Assembly (NCBI GenBank): GCA_963765875.1
Contig: CAVXYK010000007.1
Span: 186,001-250,000 of the forward strand
DNA: 64,000 bases
Reading direction: 5' to 3'
Source: JAWKOK01 sp963765875
Lineage (GTDB): Bacteria; Chloroflexota; Anaerolineae; Caldilineales; Caldilineaceae
The notes under the pieces are model-generated. The model saw nothing but the letters and a program-made list of their open reading frames with translations. It had not been told where the DNA came from and did no database searches. Below are positions 53,214 through 61,807 of this stretch, one piece after another; position 1 is the first letter of the stretch, and every line of letters begins with the position of its first letter. The position numbers and the translations under genes were made by a program.

Positions 53214-54158
53214 CTAGACAGCGACAGAGGCCCTGCCCTTGTCCATGTCCTGATGGGAACGATTCAACTCTAGGCGGCTATCGACGACCGTATGTTCATC
53301 CTGCCGTTGCAGCCAGAGTAGACGCACGTTGTGCAACGTCGTGAATTCATAGTCGTCCAGGAGCTGCTCCAGCTTGGTCGCCAGTGCGCGGCGCCCGTGG
53401 TAGTGGGTGATCCGCTCGCGGACTGTGACCTCACTGTATGTTTGACCGGTATCCAATTCCCAGGGATGCACGTACATGACGGCTGGAATGTCCTGAGAAT
53501 GCAGGCGGTCCATGGCCCAGCGGGTGATTGCATACGGCAGCGTTCGCGTATAGAAACCACCCGCAATGGGCCATGTGACACCGACTGCCCTAACCGTAGA
53601 GGCGGGAAACTCAATGAGTTCCGTACCATCAATACGGTAGGGGTACCGAGGGGCGCCTGGATAGCCGTACAACATATTGCGTGTGGGGAAGACGCTGCTG
53701 TCGTACTCAATCCCGTGGGATTGCATAATCGAAAATGCCCACGGGGTCGTGCCGTTTATCGAAAAGTATGGCGCCCGATGGCCGAGCGGCTGCCGGCCGG
53801 TAATTCGTTCGACGGCAGCGATGCTCAGCTCAAGCTCATTGGCGAACTGATCGGGCGATAACTGGTAGACAAAACGATGGTAATAACCGTGTACACCGAT
53901 TTCGTGACCCTCATCTGCAACTCGCTCGATCAGCTCAGGATGTCGATCGGCCACGTAGCCGAGCACAAAAAAGGTTGCTTTGACCTGTTGGTTGCGCAAC
54001 AGTGCGAGCAGGTAATCTGTTGCCGATTCGACACGGCTTTCGAACTCGGGCCAGCGTTCGATCTGAGGATTGGTGCTGGTCAGTCCCTGAAACCGATCCT
54101 CGAGGTCGACGGTGAAAGCATTGGGCATCGAGTTCTGTGATTGTTTTAGTGTGTGCAT
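53214..54158 (-). CDS. Polysaccharide deacetylase, XrtA/PEP-CTERM locus type (DUF3473-like C-terminus)
   Basis: The NodB fold starts with FTVDLEDRF, where Asp18 and Asp21 serve catalysis and metal binding; GHEIGVHGYYHRF gives His90 and His94 of the metal site. RAPYFSI is the RxPY motif, and the C-terminal YVHPWELD plus HYHGRRALATKLEQLL match the DUF3473 extension of the exopolysaccharide-locus subfamily. It should remove N-acetyl groups from a polysaccharide. No signal peptide is seen, as in most of this subfamily. AAGGGC lies ahead of the ATG. Operon neighbours are 28 and 31 bases away. Confidence 0.9.
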   Translation of the reverse strand: MHTLKQSQNSMPNAFTVDLEDRFQGLTSTNPQIERWPEFESRVESATDYLLALLRNQQVKATFFVLGYVADRHPELIERVADEGHEIGVHGYYHRFVYQLSPDQFANELELSIAAVERITGRQPLGHRAPYFSINGTTPWAFSIMQSHGIEYDSSVFPTRNMLYGYPGAPRYPYRIDGTELIEFPASTVRAVGVTWPIAGGFYTRTLPYAITRWAMDRLHSQDIPAVMYVHPWELDTGQTYSEVTVRERITHYHGRRALATKLEQLLDDYEFTTLHNVRLLWLQRQDEHTVVDSRLELNRSHQDMDKGRASVAV

Positions 54159-54186
54159 AGCGTATGCCCTTGAACGGTCAAAAAGT

Positions 54187-55935
54187 CTATCCTACGTAGC
54201 CGAGGCTGCGCAGGCGATCTGCTAGAACCTTCTGATCCTCTTCTGATAGGACGTCTTCATGATCTGTGCCTGTTCCGCCAATATCGCGGCCGTTGCCGGC
54301 TCCGTTTGCGTGCATCGTGCCGGCTTCGGGTCGAATTGGCTGCTCCAGACCAACCTCAGGCCGGGCGATTTCGTGTAGAACTCTGCCGTCCATGGCCTCC
54401 ACATCCGGCTCATTCATCAGGCGCAGAATGGTCGGAGCCAGGTCAACCAGACTGGCGCCTTTAACCTCGACGCCGGGTTCGATCTTGGCCCCGTAGGCCA
54501 TGAAAATGCCGTTGAGCCGGTGTGTACCTGAGATGCCACGGCGCATTGGCTCGATGATTTTGTGGCTGCCGAACTCATATTCTCCAAAGCCGAAGTACTC
54601 AAGGCGCAAGGGGATAAAGATGATATCCGGGGCCAACTCCAGGTAGTCTCCTTCGTAGATCTCTTCACGTCGGTAGACCTGTTCGACAACCTTCTCGCCG
54701 GTCTCTGGATCTTCCAATTCGTATAGTCGTGCGATGATTTCATCTCGCAACTGCTCGTATTCTTCGCCCGGTTGGACACAACCCTGTGGCTCACGGCCGG
54801 CCACGTTGAGGCAGACCTGGCCGACATTGCCCAACGAGTAGGCCCGGGTACGCGACCAGTCAATGTCTTCAAACGAGAGAAAGAGCGTCTTCATAAGATC
54901 TTGGCCCTGGCCACGTACGACTTCCTTCTTCATGCCGCCTAGGCCAAACTTCATCATCTTGTCGTAGACGTTCATGGGCGAGAAACCGGCCCGGAAGGCT
55001 GTACGTTTGATGCCTGCCACCGGCCCTTGCTTGACCTTCATGAAGCCCTGGTCCATGAGCCAGTTGTTGACATGGATGAACTTATGGAAAGGGCCAAAGC
55101 CGTGATCTGACATGAGGATCAATGTCGTGTCGTCGTCCAGGCTGTCAACGATACCGGCCAGTTTCTCGTCGACGAACATGTAGTAGTCTCGGATGGCATT
55201 GCCATATTTCTCAGCCTTGGCCGGGTCGTGAAGTGGATGCGACTTGTCCATGAATTTCCACATGGCATGGCTAACCGTGTCGGTTCCGTTGAAGACGAGC
55301 ATGGCGAAGTCGTAGTCTGTACGGGACTGCAGATACTCCAATGTCTGGACACGCAGTTCCGTTGCTCGATAGAGGCGCTTCAAAAAGTCATCGATGCCCG
55401 AATCTGAGTAGGCCTGGCCCGGATCTGGATAAAGAATGTAGTCACCGACATTTTCGATGATTTCGTCGTAGAGGGTCTCGGGATAGGTGATCGAACTATT
55501 GGCCGTGGGTGCGGGCATACCCGAGATCATGACGCCGTTGACGCTCAGCGGCGGATAGGTCATGGGCACATTCATGACGCAGACCTCGCGCCCTGTTTCG
55601 CCAAGAAGACTGTAAATTGTGGGCGCTTTGCAGTCCAACGAGGTCACCGGTTGGAAGCGATAAGAGTCCGGCTCGCGTGCAATCCAGTCATAGAGACGGT
55701 GCTTGGCCGGATTGACGCCGGTGGCGAAACTGGTCCAGGCCGGGGCAGTCATGGGCGGCAATGTACTTTGCAAGCTGCCGTGCGCGCCCTCTTCGAGAAG
55801 CCGGGCCAGCGTGGGCAGATGTCCTTCTGCTGCCCACGGCTTGATCAGGTCAAATGTGGCTCCATCCAGGCCAATGACCAGGACTCGCCCCTTGTCTTCA
55901 TTCATTGCTTTATTGCCGTTCGTTTCATCGTTCAT
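54187..55935 (-). CDS. Type I phosphodiesterase/nucleotide pyrophosphatase-like (alkaline phosphatase superfamily)
   Basis: The metal-binding and nucleophile residues are clear: VLVIGLDGATFD with Asp24, TAPAWTSFATG with the nucleophile Thr68, FNGTDTVSHAMW, LILMSDHGFGPFH and the late ISGTHRLNGIF. The protein of 582 residues lacks a signal peptide. Members hydrolyse or transfer phosphate and phospho-substituents on nucleotides, lipids or glycans. In this operon a role in trimming or transferring phospho-groups of glycan or lipid carriers is suggested by context. The C-terminus ends with a short helix (QKVLADRLRSLGYVG) typical of such proteins in surface-glycan clusters. Confidence 0.88.
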   Translation of the reverse strand: MNDETNGNKAMNEDKGRVLVIGLDGATFDLIKPWAAEGHLPTLARLLEEGAHGSLQSTLPPMTAPAWTSFATGVNPAKHRLYDWIAREPDSYRFQPVTSLDCKAPTIYSLLGETGREVCVMNVPMTYPPLSVNGVMISGMPAPTANSSITYPETLYDEIIENVGDYILYPDPGQAYSDSGIDDFLKRLYRATELRVQTLEYLQSRTDYDFAMLVFNGTDTVSHAMWKFMDKSHPLHDPAKAEKYGNAIRDYYMFVDEKLAGIVDSLDDDTTLILMSDHGFGPFHKFIHVNNWLMDQGFMKVKQGPVAGIKRTAFRAGFSPMNVYDKMMKFGLGGMKKEVVRGQGQDLMKTLFLSFEDIDWSRTRAYSLGNVGQVCLNVAGREPQGCVQPGEEYEQLRDEIIARLYELEDPETGEKVVEQVYRREEIYEGDYLELAPDIIFIPLRLEYFGFGEYEFGSHKIIEPMRRGISGTHRLNGIFMAYGAKIEPGVEVKGASLVDLAPTILRLMNEPDVEAMDGRVLHEIARPEVGLEQPIRPEAGTMHANGAGNGRDIGGTGTDHEDVLSEEDQKVLADRLRSLGYVG

Positions 55936-55962
55936 ATATCGTTCGTCCGTCGGTTCTTTTGG

Positions 55963-56430
55963 CTAAGTACTTTCAAGTTCATTCTGGCCGGCCTTATTCT
56001 GCTCGGCGCTCTCTTTCTCCATTGCCTCCGGGTGGATCTGCACTTCATGCAGGAATCCATTTGTCTGCGGCATTCGGCCCCGTTCTGCCTGGTCGACCCG
56101 TGAATCGAGCACGGCGACGAACTGGGCAAGATCGCGAATTCGATCGGCCTGTGTCGACAGCATCACTGTCTGGGCCAACAGCATGACAACGCAGAAAAGC
56201 AGCCCGATGACCAGAATCAATGTTGGTGCATAGGTGACGCCGAATTGGGCCGCAATGTTGCGAATCAGTCCATCAAATACCGAGAAGATAAAGATGGCCA
56301 GGCTGGCGGCAAACCAGACCAGGGCATACTCTTCACGTAGCTTATGCTTACGGATCAGTTGGAGCGTCACCAAGAGCAGTGTAAGGCTGAAGAGTACTGC
56401 TATGAGTTTTTGCTCGAATGGTATCGCCAT
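55963..56430 (-). CDS. DUF2304 membrane protein
   Basis: Three hydrophobic helices fill the first 100 residues (LIAVLFSLTLLLVTLQLI, YALVWFAASLAIFIFSVFDG, LILVIGLLFCVVMLLAQTVML), with the charged HKLREEYALVW between the first two that marks DUF2304. A coil-forming tail (DRIRDLAQFVAVLDSRVDQA) and a hydrophilic end follow. DUF2304 genes usually accompany a GT2 dolichol-phosphate-type glycosyltransferase and are thought to help its membrane placement. Here it overlaps the 3' end of exactly such a gene by 83 bases. ATG 56430 has AAGGA upstream. Confidence 0.88.
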   Translation of the reverse strand: MAIPFEQKLIAVLFSLTLLLVTLQLIRKHKLREEYALVWFAASLAIFIFSVFDGLIRNIAAQFGVTYAPTLILVIGLLFCVVMLLAQTVMLSTQADRIRDLAQFVAVLDSRVDQAERGRMPQTNGFLHEVQIHPEAMEKESAEQNKAGQNELEST

Positions 56431-57217
56431 CTGTGTAATCCTTGGGATGAAAGACGATGCTTTCAAAGTGTGCAATGTCTTTGATTGCCGATGTGAGTAC
56501 TGCGACCGTGACCTTGAACGCGTAGTAGATCGATTTCCACAAGTTGATGGAACTCACGCCTGCGGTGCGAGCATGCATCTGTACAGGCAATTCAAGTTGA
56601 CTGAGTCCGGCCTTGTGCACAATTACCCGACTCTCGACATCGGGATAGTCTTGCGGCAAATACTTGGCCAGCACGCAGATGGCCTGTCGATTCATGCCAC
56701 AGAACCCGGATGTCGTGTCCGTCGAGTGGGTGCCTGTTACCGCTGAGACCGCGGCAGAATAGAGTCGGATGCCGATCCAGCGCGAGCGAGGGATATCCCA
56801 ATCGTAGGAAGACTCCAGAAAACGGGAGCCGATGACCATGTCGGCGTCGCCGGCACGTAACACATCAAGGAAGTGTACAATCTCATCGGTGCTATGTTGG
56901 CCGTCACCATCGAGCCGTATCGCATAGTCGTAGCCATATTGCTCGGCATATTTTAACCCGGTCTGCATGGCTCCGCCGATGCCAAGATTGAAGGGGTGGC
57001 GAACAATAATGGCGCCGGCAGCTCGCGCCTCCGATGCCGTATGGTCGCTCGAACCATCATCTACAACCAACACGTCTGCATTAGGCACGACCGACTGCAC
57101 GCCGGTGACGACGTTTCGGATCGCGCCTTCTTCATTGTAAGCAGGGATGAAGACCAAAACCCGATCTGAGGGGACCGGTTGAGGAAGGGTATCGGTTTGA
57201 CTGGCTGGCGTAGTCAT
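56348..57217 (-). CDS. GT2 family glycosyltransferase (polyprenyl-phosphate sugar synthase-like)
   Basis: The catalytic GT-A fold is complete: VLVFIPAYNEEGAIRNVV, the nucleotide-binding VLVVDDGSSDHT, the RHPFNLGIGGAMQTGLKYA block and the metal-binding RLDGDGQHSTDE with Asp103 and Asp105, then GSRFLESS and SGFCGMNRQAI. Such enzymes transfer a sugar from a nucleotide donor to a polyprenyl phosphate. The product could be the donor for the GT-C-like membrane protein at the end of the operon (inference). It is the first gene after the promoter at 57672. ATG 57217 with AAAGGCG is preferred over 57265. The C-terminal 27 residues overlap the DUF2304 gene. Confidence 0.9.
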   Translation of the reverse strand: MTTPASQTDTLPQPVPSDRVLVFIPAYNEEGAIRNVVTGVQSVVPNADVLVVDDGSSDHTASEARAAGAIIVRHPFNLGIGGAMQTGLKYAEQYGYDYAIRLDGDGQHSTDEIVHFLDVLRAGDADMVIGSRFLESSYDWDIPRSRWIGIRLYSAAVSAVTGTHSTDTTSGFCGMNRQAICVLAKYLPQDYPDVESRVIVHKAGLSQLELPVQMHARTAGVSSINLWKSIYYAFKVTVAVLTSAIKDIAHFESIVFHPKDYTDGDTIRAKTHSSTLQPYTALGDAPTDP

Positions 57218-57671
57218 GCTGTGCGCCTTTCTGAGTTCGAGCGAACATTGCTCCCAGTCAGCCAATGACCGCTTCTGCGTGCGGTGAAGAGTGACTGAGA
57301 GAGCTTTCGCAGAAGGTGTCCAATCATGATGACGTCAGATTCACGCCGAATGTTACGCAGAATATCGGATTTCATCAGCTTGCGGAACCAGTTGTCCAAC
57401 ATTCAGGCGGTTGGATCCATTGTCGGCGGCCAATGACCAATACCGGCAAAGCATGGGGCAGCCAAGTCGATAGACGTGGGGTGACCCCGGAAAGCATGGA
57501 TCCAACACAGGCGGGTCGAATGCACATGCCTATTTTTAGGTATGCAAAGACTGGGACTGGTTACACGAGAGGGGGGTGCTGGCGAAGAAAGGGCTGCGGA
57601 AATATCCACTCCTATAGCCCACGACCCACTGGGTATTGTGAAAAACGGGTCGCAACGTGTCACACCTTGTG
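57218..57671 (-). other. Long leader between the glycan operon promoter and its first gene
   Basis: About 450 bases lie between the predicted start of transcription and the GT2 ATG. No accepted gene is present. Visible structures are the hairpin CATGCCTA-TTTT-TAGGTATG near 57525-57545 and the distant pair TTGGATCCAT / ATGGATCCAA (about 57411 and 57497). No known riboswitch was recognised. Confidence 0.4.
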
Positions 57672-57706
57672 TAACTTCATTGTAGCGGAAACTGAGTTCT
57701 TGTCAA
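57659..57706 (-). promoter_or_regulatory. Sigma70-type promoter with operator-like palindrome
   Basis: On the minus strand a perfect -35 box TTGACA (57701-57706) is followed after 16 bases by -10 TACAAT (57679-57684). Immediately downstream, GTCACAC-CTT-GTGTAAC (57659-57675, plus strand) is a 7+3+7 palindrome with one mismatch lying over the likely start point, where a repressor would block transcription. It would drive the GT2 to TPR-protein operon. Confidence 0.65.
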
Positions 57707-57823
57707 GCAATGTACAACCCAAAGTGACGCAATATCACCGGCGGCCTTGTTCTATGTTTGGTCAAGGATTGCGTAGGGTATGGTGGGCAGGGGCCTGGTC
57801 TACTGCCCGCCGAGGCCAGGCCA

Positions 57824-57952
57824 ATGACCGTTGATCAGGTGAAAATCGTCGCCTATGAAGTTTACCGCAATAGTGGTAAGAGTGAGGATCAAGCAGCCCT
57901 TGCGGAATCGGCACTTGACGCACTCTGGAGTTTCGCGTACTGTAGCAGCTAG
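57824..57952 (+). CDS. Possible 42-residue small protein
   Basis: An ATG with GAGG eight or nine bases upstream starts a frame of 42 codons (MTVDQVKIVAYEVYRNSGKS, then EDQAALAESALDALWSF and a Cys-containing end). The sequence is helical and looks protein-like, but no relative is recognised. It precedes the beta-lactamase-family gene by about 90 bases on the same strand. Very short frames of this kind arise easily by chance. Confidence 0.3.
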   Translation: MTVDQVKIVAYEVYRNSGKSEDQAALAESALDALWSFAYCSS

Positions 57953-58044
57953 AGGCCTGTCTCTTGATGTTGAGAGGTCTCGCAGTGGGCGAAACTAGCT
58001 GATCGTTTCGCGAAATCGATGGAATCTAAGCAGCGAGGCGCTCC

Positions 58045-59424
58045 ATGAACCAAAATACTGTTGGTCCGGAAACCCTGTTCGAAAATCTGTGTGCACACAC
58101 CAACGCTTTGATGACAGAGCACCGGGTGCCCGGCGTCTCGATTGGTATTCTACATCAAGATCGTTTCTACGCACGCGGTTTCGGGATCACTAACATCGAT
58201 CACCCGTTGATGGTCAACCAGGATACCCTTTTTCAGATCGGCTCCATCACCAAGACATTTACCGCGACGTTGGTCATACAACTGGTTGAGCAGGGGGTGC
58301 TGGCGCTGGATGCGCCGGTATGCACGTATCTGCCTGACTTCCGGGTCCAGAGCGATACGGTTTCCGCCAACGTCACCATCCGCCACCTTCTTACTCATTC
58401 GAGCAATTGGGTAGGGGATTTCTTCATCGACACCGGCGAAGGATCGGATGCGTCGGCTATCTATGTTGAACGAATGGCTGAACTTCCCCAGTTAGCGCCC
58501 ATGCGCACGACCTATTCCTATAACAATGCGGGCTTCTACCTGCTTGGCCATATTCTCGAAACGATGACAGAGCTACCGTACGGTCAGTTGCTGCGTGATC
58601 GCATTCTCGATCCGCTCGGCATGGACCATGCCTTTCTGCGGGCCGGCGACGTGATGACACATCGATTTGCCGTTGGACACCATTTTAATCGCGAGACCGA
58701 TACGGTTGAAGTTGCCCGCCCCTGGCCGCTGCCGCGTGCTGTTGATGCCGTGGGCGGACTGATCACGACGCCCGTTGAATTGCTCAAATATGCTCGCTTC
58801 CAAATGGGCAACGGTCAAACGACGAATGGTCGTTCTGTGTTGTCGCCGGCGTCGATCACGACGATGCAGGCGCCCCAATGGCCTGTGTGGGGAGAGGGTG
58901 AGGCAGTTGGTTTGAGTTGGTTCATCGACGGGCGGGATGGTGTCACCTCGATTTCGCATGGCGGCGGTACGGTCGGGCAGATTTCGCTTTTCTCCATGGT
59001 TCCTGAACGCAAATTTGCCCTGGTTGTCGTCACCAATGCCGATGCGGGACGGCTGATCTGTCCCGATCTCTATCGCTGGGCCTTGACCCATTTTCTGGGC
59101 TGCAAACCGTATCGACCGAAGGTGCAATCCTCGGGCCGTGATCTGCTCGAACGTTTCATAGGGCGTTATGTGCGTCCGATGTCAGAACTGAACTTGTCGC
59201 TCGAAGACGATACCCTATGTTTGAGGATGCTGCCCAAGGCCGGCTTCCCAACGGCAGAAACGCCGCCTGCGCCTGCACCGCCGCCGGCAACCTGCGCGCT
59301 CTGTGAACCGGATCGCCTGCTTGTGCTGGATGGGCCAATGAAAGAGAGCACGATTGAGTTCATTCGTGATGAGGCCGGCGAGATCGGCTGGGCGCGAATG
59401 GGCCGCATTCATCGTCGCCAGTAG
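58045..59424 (+). CDS. Serine hydrolase, beta-lactamase class C / D-aminopeptidase family
   Basis: The catalytic SxxK is SITK with Ser67 and Lys70 (FQIGSITKTFTATL), the second motif is YSYNNAGFYLLG (Y-x-N), and the third is ISHGGGTVGQISLF (HGG instead of KTG, usual in this esterase/peptidase group). A C-terminal beta-barrel-like part of about 100 residues follows the hydrolase domain. No export signal is visible, so the site of action is uncertain. It probably cleaves D-amino acid peptides or esters; resistance is not implied. Start at 58045 agrees with the domain start; the following peptidase-hydrolase gene is 87 bases away. Confidence 0.9.
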   Translation: MNQNTVGPETLFENLCAHTNALMTEHRVPGVSIGILHQDRFYARGFGITNIDHPLMVNQDTLFQIGSITKTFTATLVIQLVEQGVLALDAPVCTYLPDFRVQSDTVSANVTIRHLLTHSSNWVGDFFIDTGEGSDASAIYVERMAELPQLAPMRTTYSYNNAGFYLLGHILETMTELPYGQLLRDRILDPLGMDHAFLRAGDVMTHRFAVGHHFNRETDTVEVARPWPLPRAVDAVGGLITTPVELLKYARFQMGNGQTTNGRSVLSPASITTMQAPQWPVWGEGEAVGLSWFIDGRDGVTSISHGGGTVGQISLFSMVPERKFALVVVTNADAGRLICPDLYRWALTHFLGCKPYRPKVQSSGRDLLERFIGRYVRPMSELNLSLEDDTLCLRMLPKAGFPTAETPPAPAPPPATCALCEPDRLLVLDGPMKESTIEFIRDEAGEIGWARMGRIHRRQ

Positions 59425-59511
59425 GGATCACAACGGCAATCGGCCGCAAATTTGGACCACAGACTACCCAAACCAATCATCGATCGTTCATTGCAACAGG
59501 ACACTGACCCC

Positions 59512-61446
59512 ATGATCAAAGCCCGAACCGCCCGAGTGGCCGGCGCAAATGTCAAACTGGACGCATTGCCGGACGTAGCCGATTTTCGTGATCGACTTTT
59601 CGAATCAACGTTGATTGAGGTGCCGATACAGATCGATCTGTCATTCTTCAAGTCCGTTGGCGTCCCGGTCAGCCATCAGGGCAGCGAAGGATCTTGTACC
59701 GGGTTCGCATTGGCAACCGTCGCCCACTATCTGTTGCGCGTGCGCCGTGTTGTGCCGGATGACGTTGATGTCAGTCCACGCATGTTTTATGAGATGGCCA
59801 AGCGCTATGACGAGTGGCCGGGCGAAGAGTACGAAGGATCCAGCGCCCGGGGCGCAGTCAAGGGCTGGAACAAACATGGCGTCTGCGCTGAGGAACTGTG
59901 GCCCTATCAGCCGGGCGTGACCGATCGGGATATGACCAGCCGTCGTTCCGCCGACGCCTTGAAGCGACCTCTGGGCGCTTACTATCGCATCAACCAGAAG
60001 GATCTGACGGCCATGCACTCGGCGATTGCCGATGTCGGCGTGCTCTTCGCCACAGCAGTGGTGCATGAGGGCTGGATCTCACCCAGCATTGACGGTTCGA
60101 TCACCCCGGCAGGCGACATGATGGGTGGTCATGCGTTTGCCATCGTCGGCTACAATGCCCAGGGCTTCTGGATCCAGAATTCATGGGGGGCTGAATGGGG
60201 GATAGAAGGGTGCGCGTTGTTGACCTATGACGACTGGCTCGACAACGCAATGGACGCCTGGGTCGCCCAACTGGGTGTGCCCATCAACGTGACAACCGCA
60301 GCCGGGACAGCGGTCGCGCTCTCCGGCGATGTTAAGAATGCTCAGTCCCAGCCACTGGAGTTTGTTCGCCCCTTCGTCATCAGTGTAGGCGGCAACGGGC
60401 AGTTGAAAACGACCGGTACCTATGCCACCTCTGAAGCCGACCTGGTACGTATGTTCGAAGAAGACATACCGACTCGAACAGCTGATTGGCAGCGCAAGCG
60501 GCTAATGCTCTTTGCGCACAGCGGTCTTGAATCAGAGGAACAGCAGTTGGAGAACATACTCGAGATGGGCACAATGCTGGTCGGTGAAGAGATCTATCCG
60601 TTGGCTTTTCATTGGCATAGTGGTTTTTTCGAAACATTGGAGCGCATTCTTCAGGATGCTTTGCGTCGTCGGGGCCCCGAAGGCAGGAAGATCGACTTCG
60701 CCAAGGAGTTCATGCTGGATCGCCTCGATTCCGCTCTGGAACCATCGGTTCGTTCGCTCTCAGGGAAGCTGCTTTGGGATGACGTCAAGTCAAAGGGTGC
60801 GTTGGCGACCAAGAACAGTGATGGGGCTGCGCGGATCTTTCTTCGGCACCTTGTTCGCTTCTTGGAGCAGAATCCTGATTTCGAGCTACATGTGGTGGCC
60901 CACAGTGTAGGCAGCATCTTTTTGGCGCCCTTGATCCAGCTGATGACGGGGCCAATCGATCAGTCATTGCAGGTCGGTCCGATGAAGGGCCGTCCCGGCA
61001 AGGGCTTGACGGTACGCTCGTGTACGCTCTGGGCCCCGGCGATAACGGTCGATGAGTTCGCCGAAACCTATCTGCCGCTTACGTTGGCCGGTGGCATCGA
61101 ACGTCTGTCGATCTACACATTGACGGACCAGACAGAGAGAGATGATAACGTCGCCCATCTCTATCACAAATCATTCCTCTATCTGGCTTCAAACGCGCTT
61201 GGCGAGCGTCCTTGCATCCCAATGCTCTGTCCGAATGGCGATCCTCTCTTAGGCATGGAAAGAGATCTTCTGAACAGCCCGACGATGCTCGAGCTTTTTG
61301 GACAGGGCAGGGCTGACTGGGTGATTGCACCAAATGGGTTGTTGCCCCATTCGCCCGATGCCTGCGGCGCCCGATCGCACCTCGACTTTGAAAAAGATCG
61401 AGCGACCGTCATGTCGACACTGTCGAGAATAAATTCCCAGGGATGA
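59512..61446 (+). CDS. Papain-family (C1) peptidase fused to an alpha/beta hydrolase domain
   Basis: The first 270 residues are a C1 peptidase without a propeptide: VSHQGSEGSCTGFALATVAH gives the oxyanion Gln56 and catalytic Cys62, GGHAFAIVGYNAQGFWI gives His207, and IQNSWGAEWGIEGCALL gives Asn223. After a linker comes a second domain of about 330 residues that resembles an alpha/beta hydrolase: KRLMLFAHSGLESEEQQLE near its start, and FELHVVAHSVGSIFLAPLIQ with the nucleophile elbow Ser465, then LWAPAITVDEF and a late LGMERDLLNSPTM. The combination of a protease and an esterase/lipase-like domain in one cytoplasmic protein is unusual. ATG 59512 was chosen; a TTG 60 bases upstream is less likely. 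Confidence 0.82.
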   Translation: MIKARTARVAGANVKLDALPDVADFRDRLFESTLIEVPIQIDLSFFKSVGVPVSHQGSEGSCTGFALATVAHYLLRVRRVVPDDVDVSPRMFYEMAKRYDEWPGEEYEGSSARGAVKGWNKHGVCAEELWPYQPGVTDRDMTSRRSADALKRPLGAYYRINQKDLTAMHSAIADVGVLFATAVVHEGWISPSIDGSITPAGDMMGGHAFAIVGYNAQGFWIQNSWGAEWGIEGCALLTYDDWLDNAMDAWVAQLGVPINVTTAAGTAVALSGDVKNAQSQPLEFVRPFVISVGGNGQLKTTGTYATSEADLVRMFEEDIPTRTADWQRKRLMLFAHSGLESEEQQLENILEMGTMLVGEEIYPLAFHWHSGFFETLERILQDALRRRGPEGRKIDFAKEFMLDRLDSALEPSVRSLSGKLLWDDVKSKGALATKNSDGAARIFLRHLVRFLEQNPDFELHVVAHSVGSIFLAPLIQLMTGPIDQSLQVGPMKGRPGKGLTVRSCTLWAPAITVDEFAETYLPLTLAGGIERLSIYTLTDQTERDDNVAHLYHKSFLYLASNALGERPCIPMLCPNGDPLLGMERDLLNSPTMLELFGQGRADWVIAPNGLLPHSPDACGARSHLDFEKDRATVMSTLSRINSQG

Positions 61447-61479
61447 ACTCTTGGGGATGAGCCGTCGACTTCGCCGTTG

Positions 61480-61682
61480 GTCGCCGTCCAGAGTGAAGCA
61501 GGCCATGTTGGGGCAGGGATGGAATTGCTGGGCACGCTACAGAACAGAGGCAAGGTATTGGGCGGGTTCTTGGCGGCCTGCTGGTTGCACCACAGGGCTA
61601 CGAACCAATGTTTGCGGGGATGGGCTTGGCGGTGATTTTCGGACCCCCCTCATCGCCAGTTGATCGTATGAAAAGCGACTAG
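61480..61682 (+). pseudogene. C-terminal remnant of an MFS transporter
   Basis: One frame reads GMELLGTLQNRGKVLGGF and a second, entered after a frameshift near 61570, reads GGLLVAPQGYEPMFAGMGLA, then VIFG and a stop at 61680-61682. Together they look like the last one or two membrane helices of a major facilitator transporter. No start or body of the gene is present, so it is a fragment. It lies in the 361-base gap between the peptidase-hydrolase and VTT genes, where nothing else was recognised. Confidence 0.5.
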
Positions 61683-61807
61683 CGGAAAATCGAATTTGCC
61701 GGTATGATAGGTGGAATGGCGGAGGAAACTTCGTCGGTTTTTTGTTGGATCCCGCTTTGATCACTACTTCGATTGTCTCGGTTTTGAATCTCGATAGAAT
61801 CACGTGA

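Noticed and set aside
57316..57834. 172-codon plus-strand frame in the leader region
   Set aside because: No family similarity, odd composition and antisense to the predicted operon leader; it runs over hairpins and the promoter.
58573..59127. 184-codon minus-strand frame
   Set aside because: Shadow of the serine hydrolase gene, which has complete catalytic motifs on the other strand.
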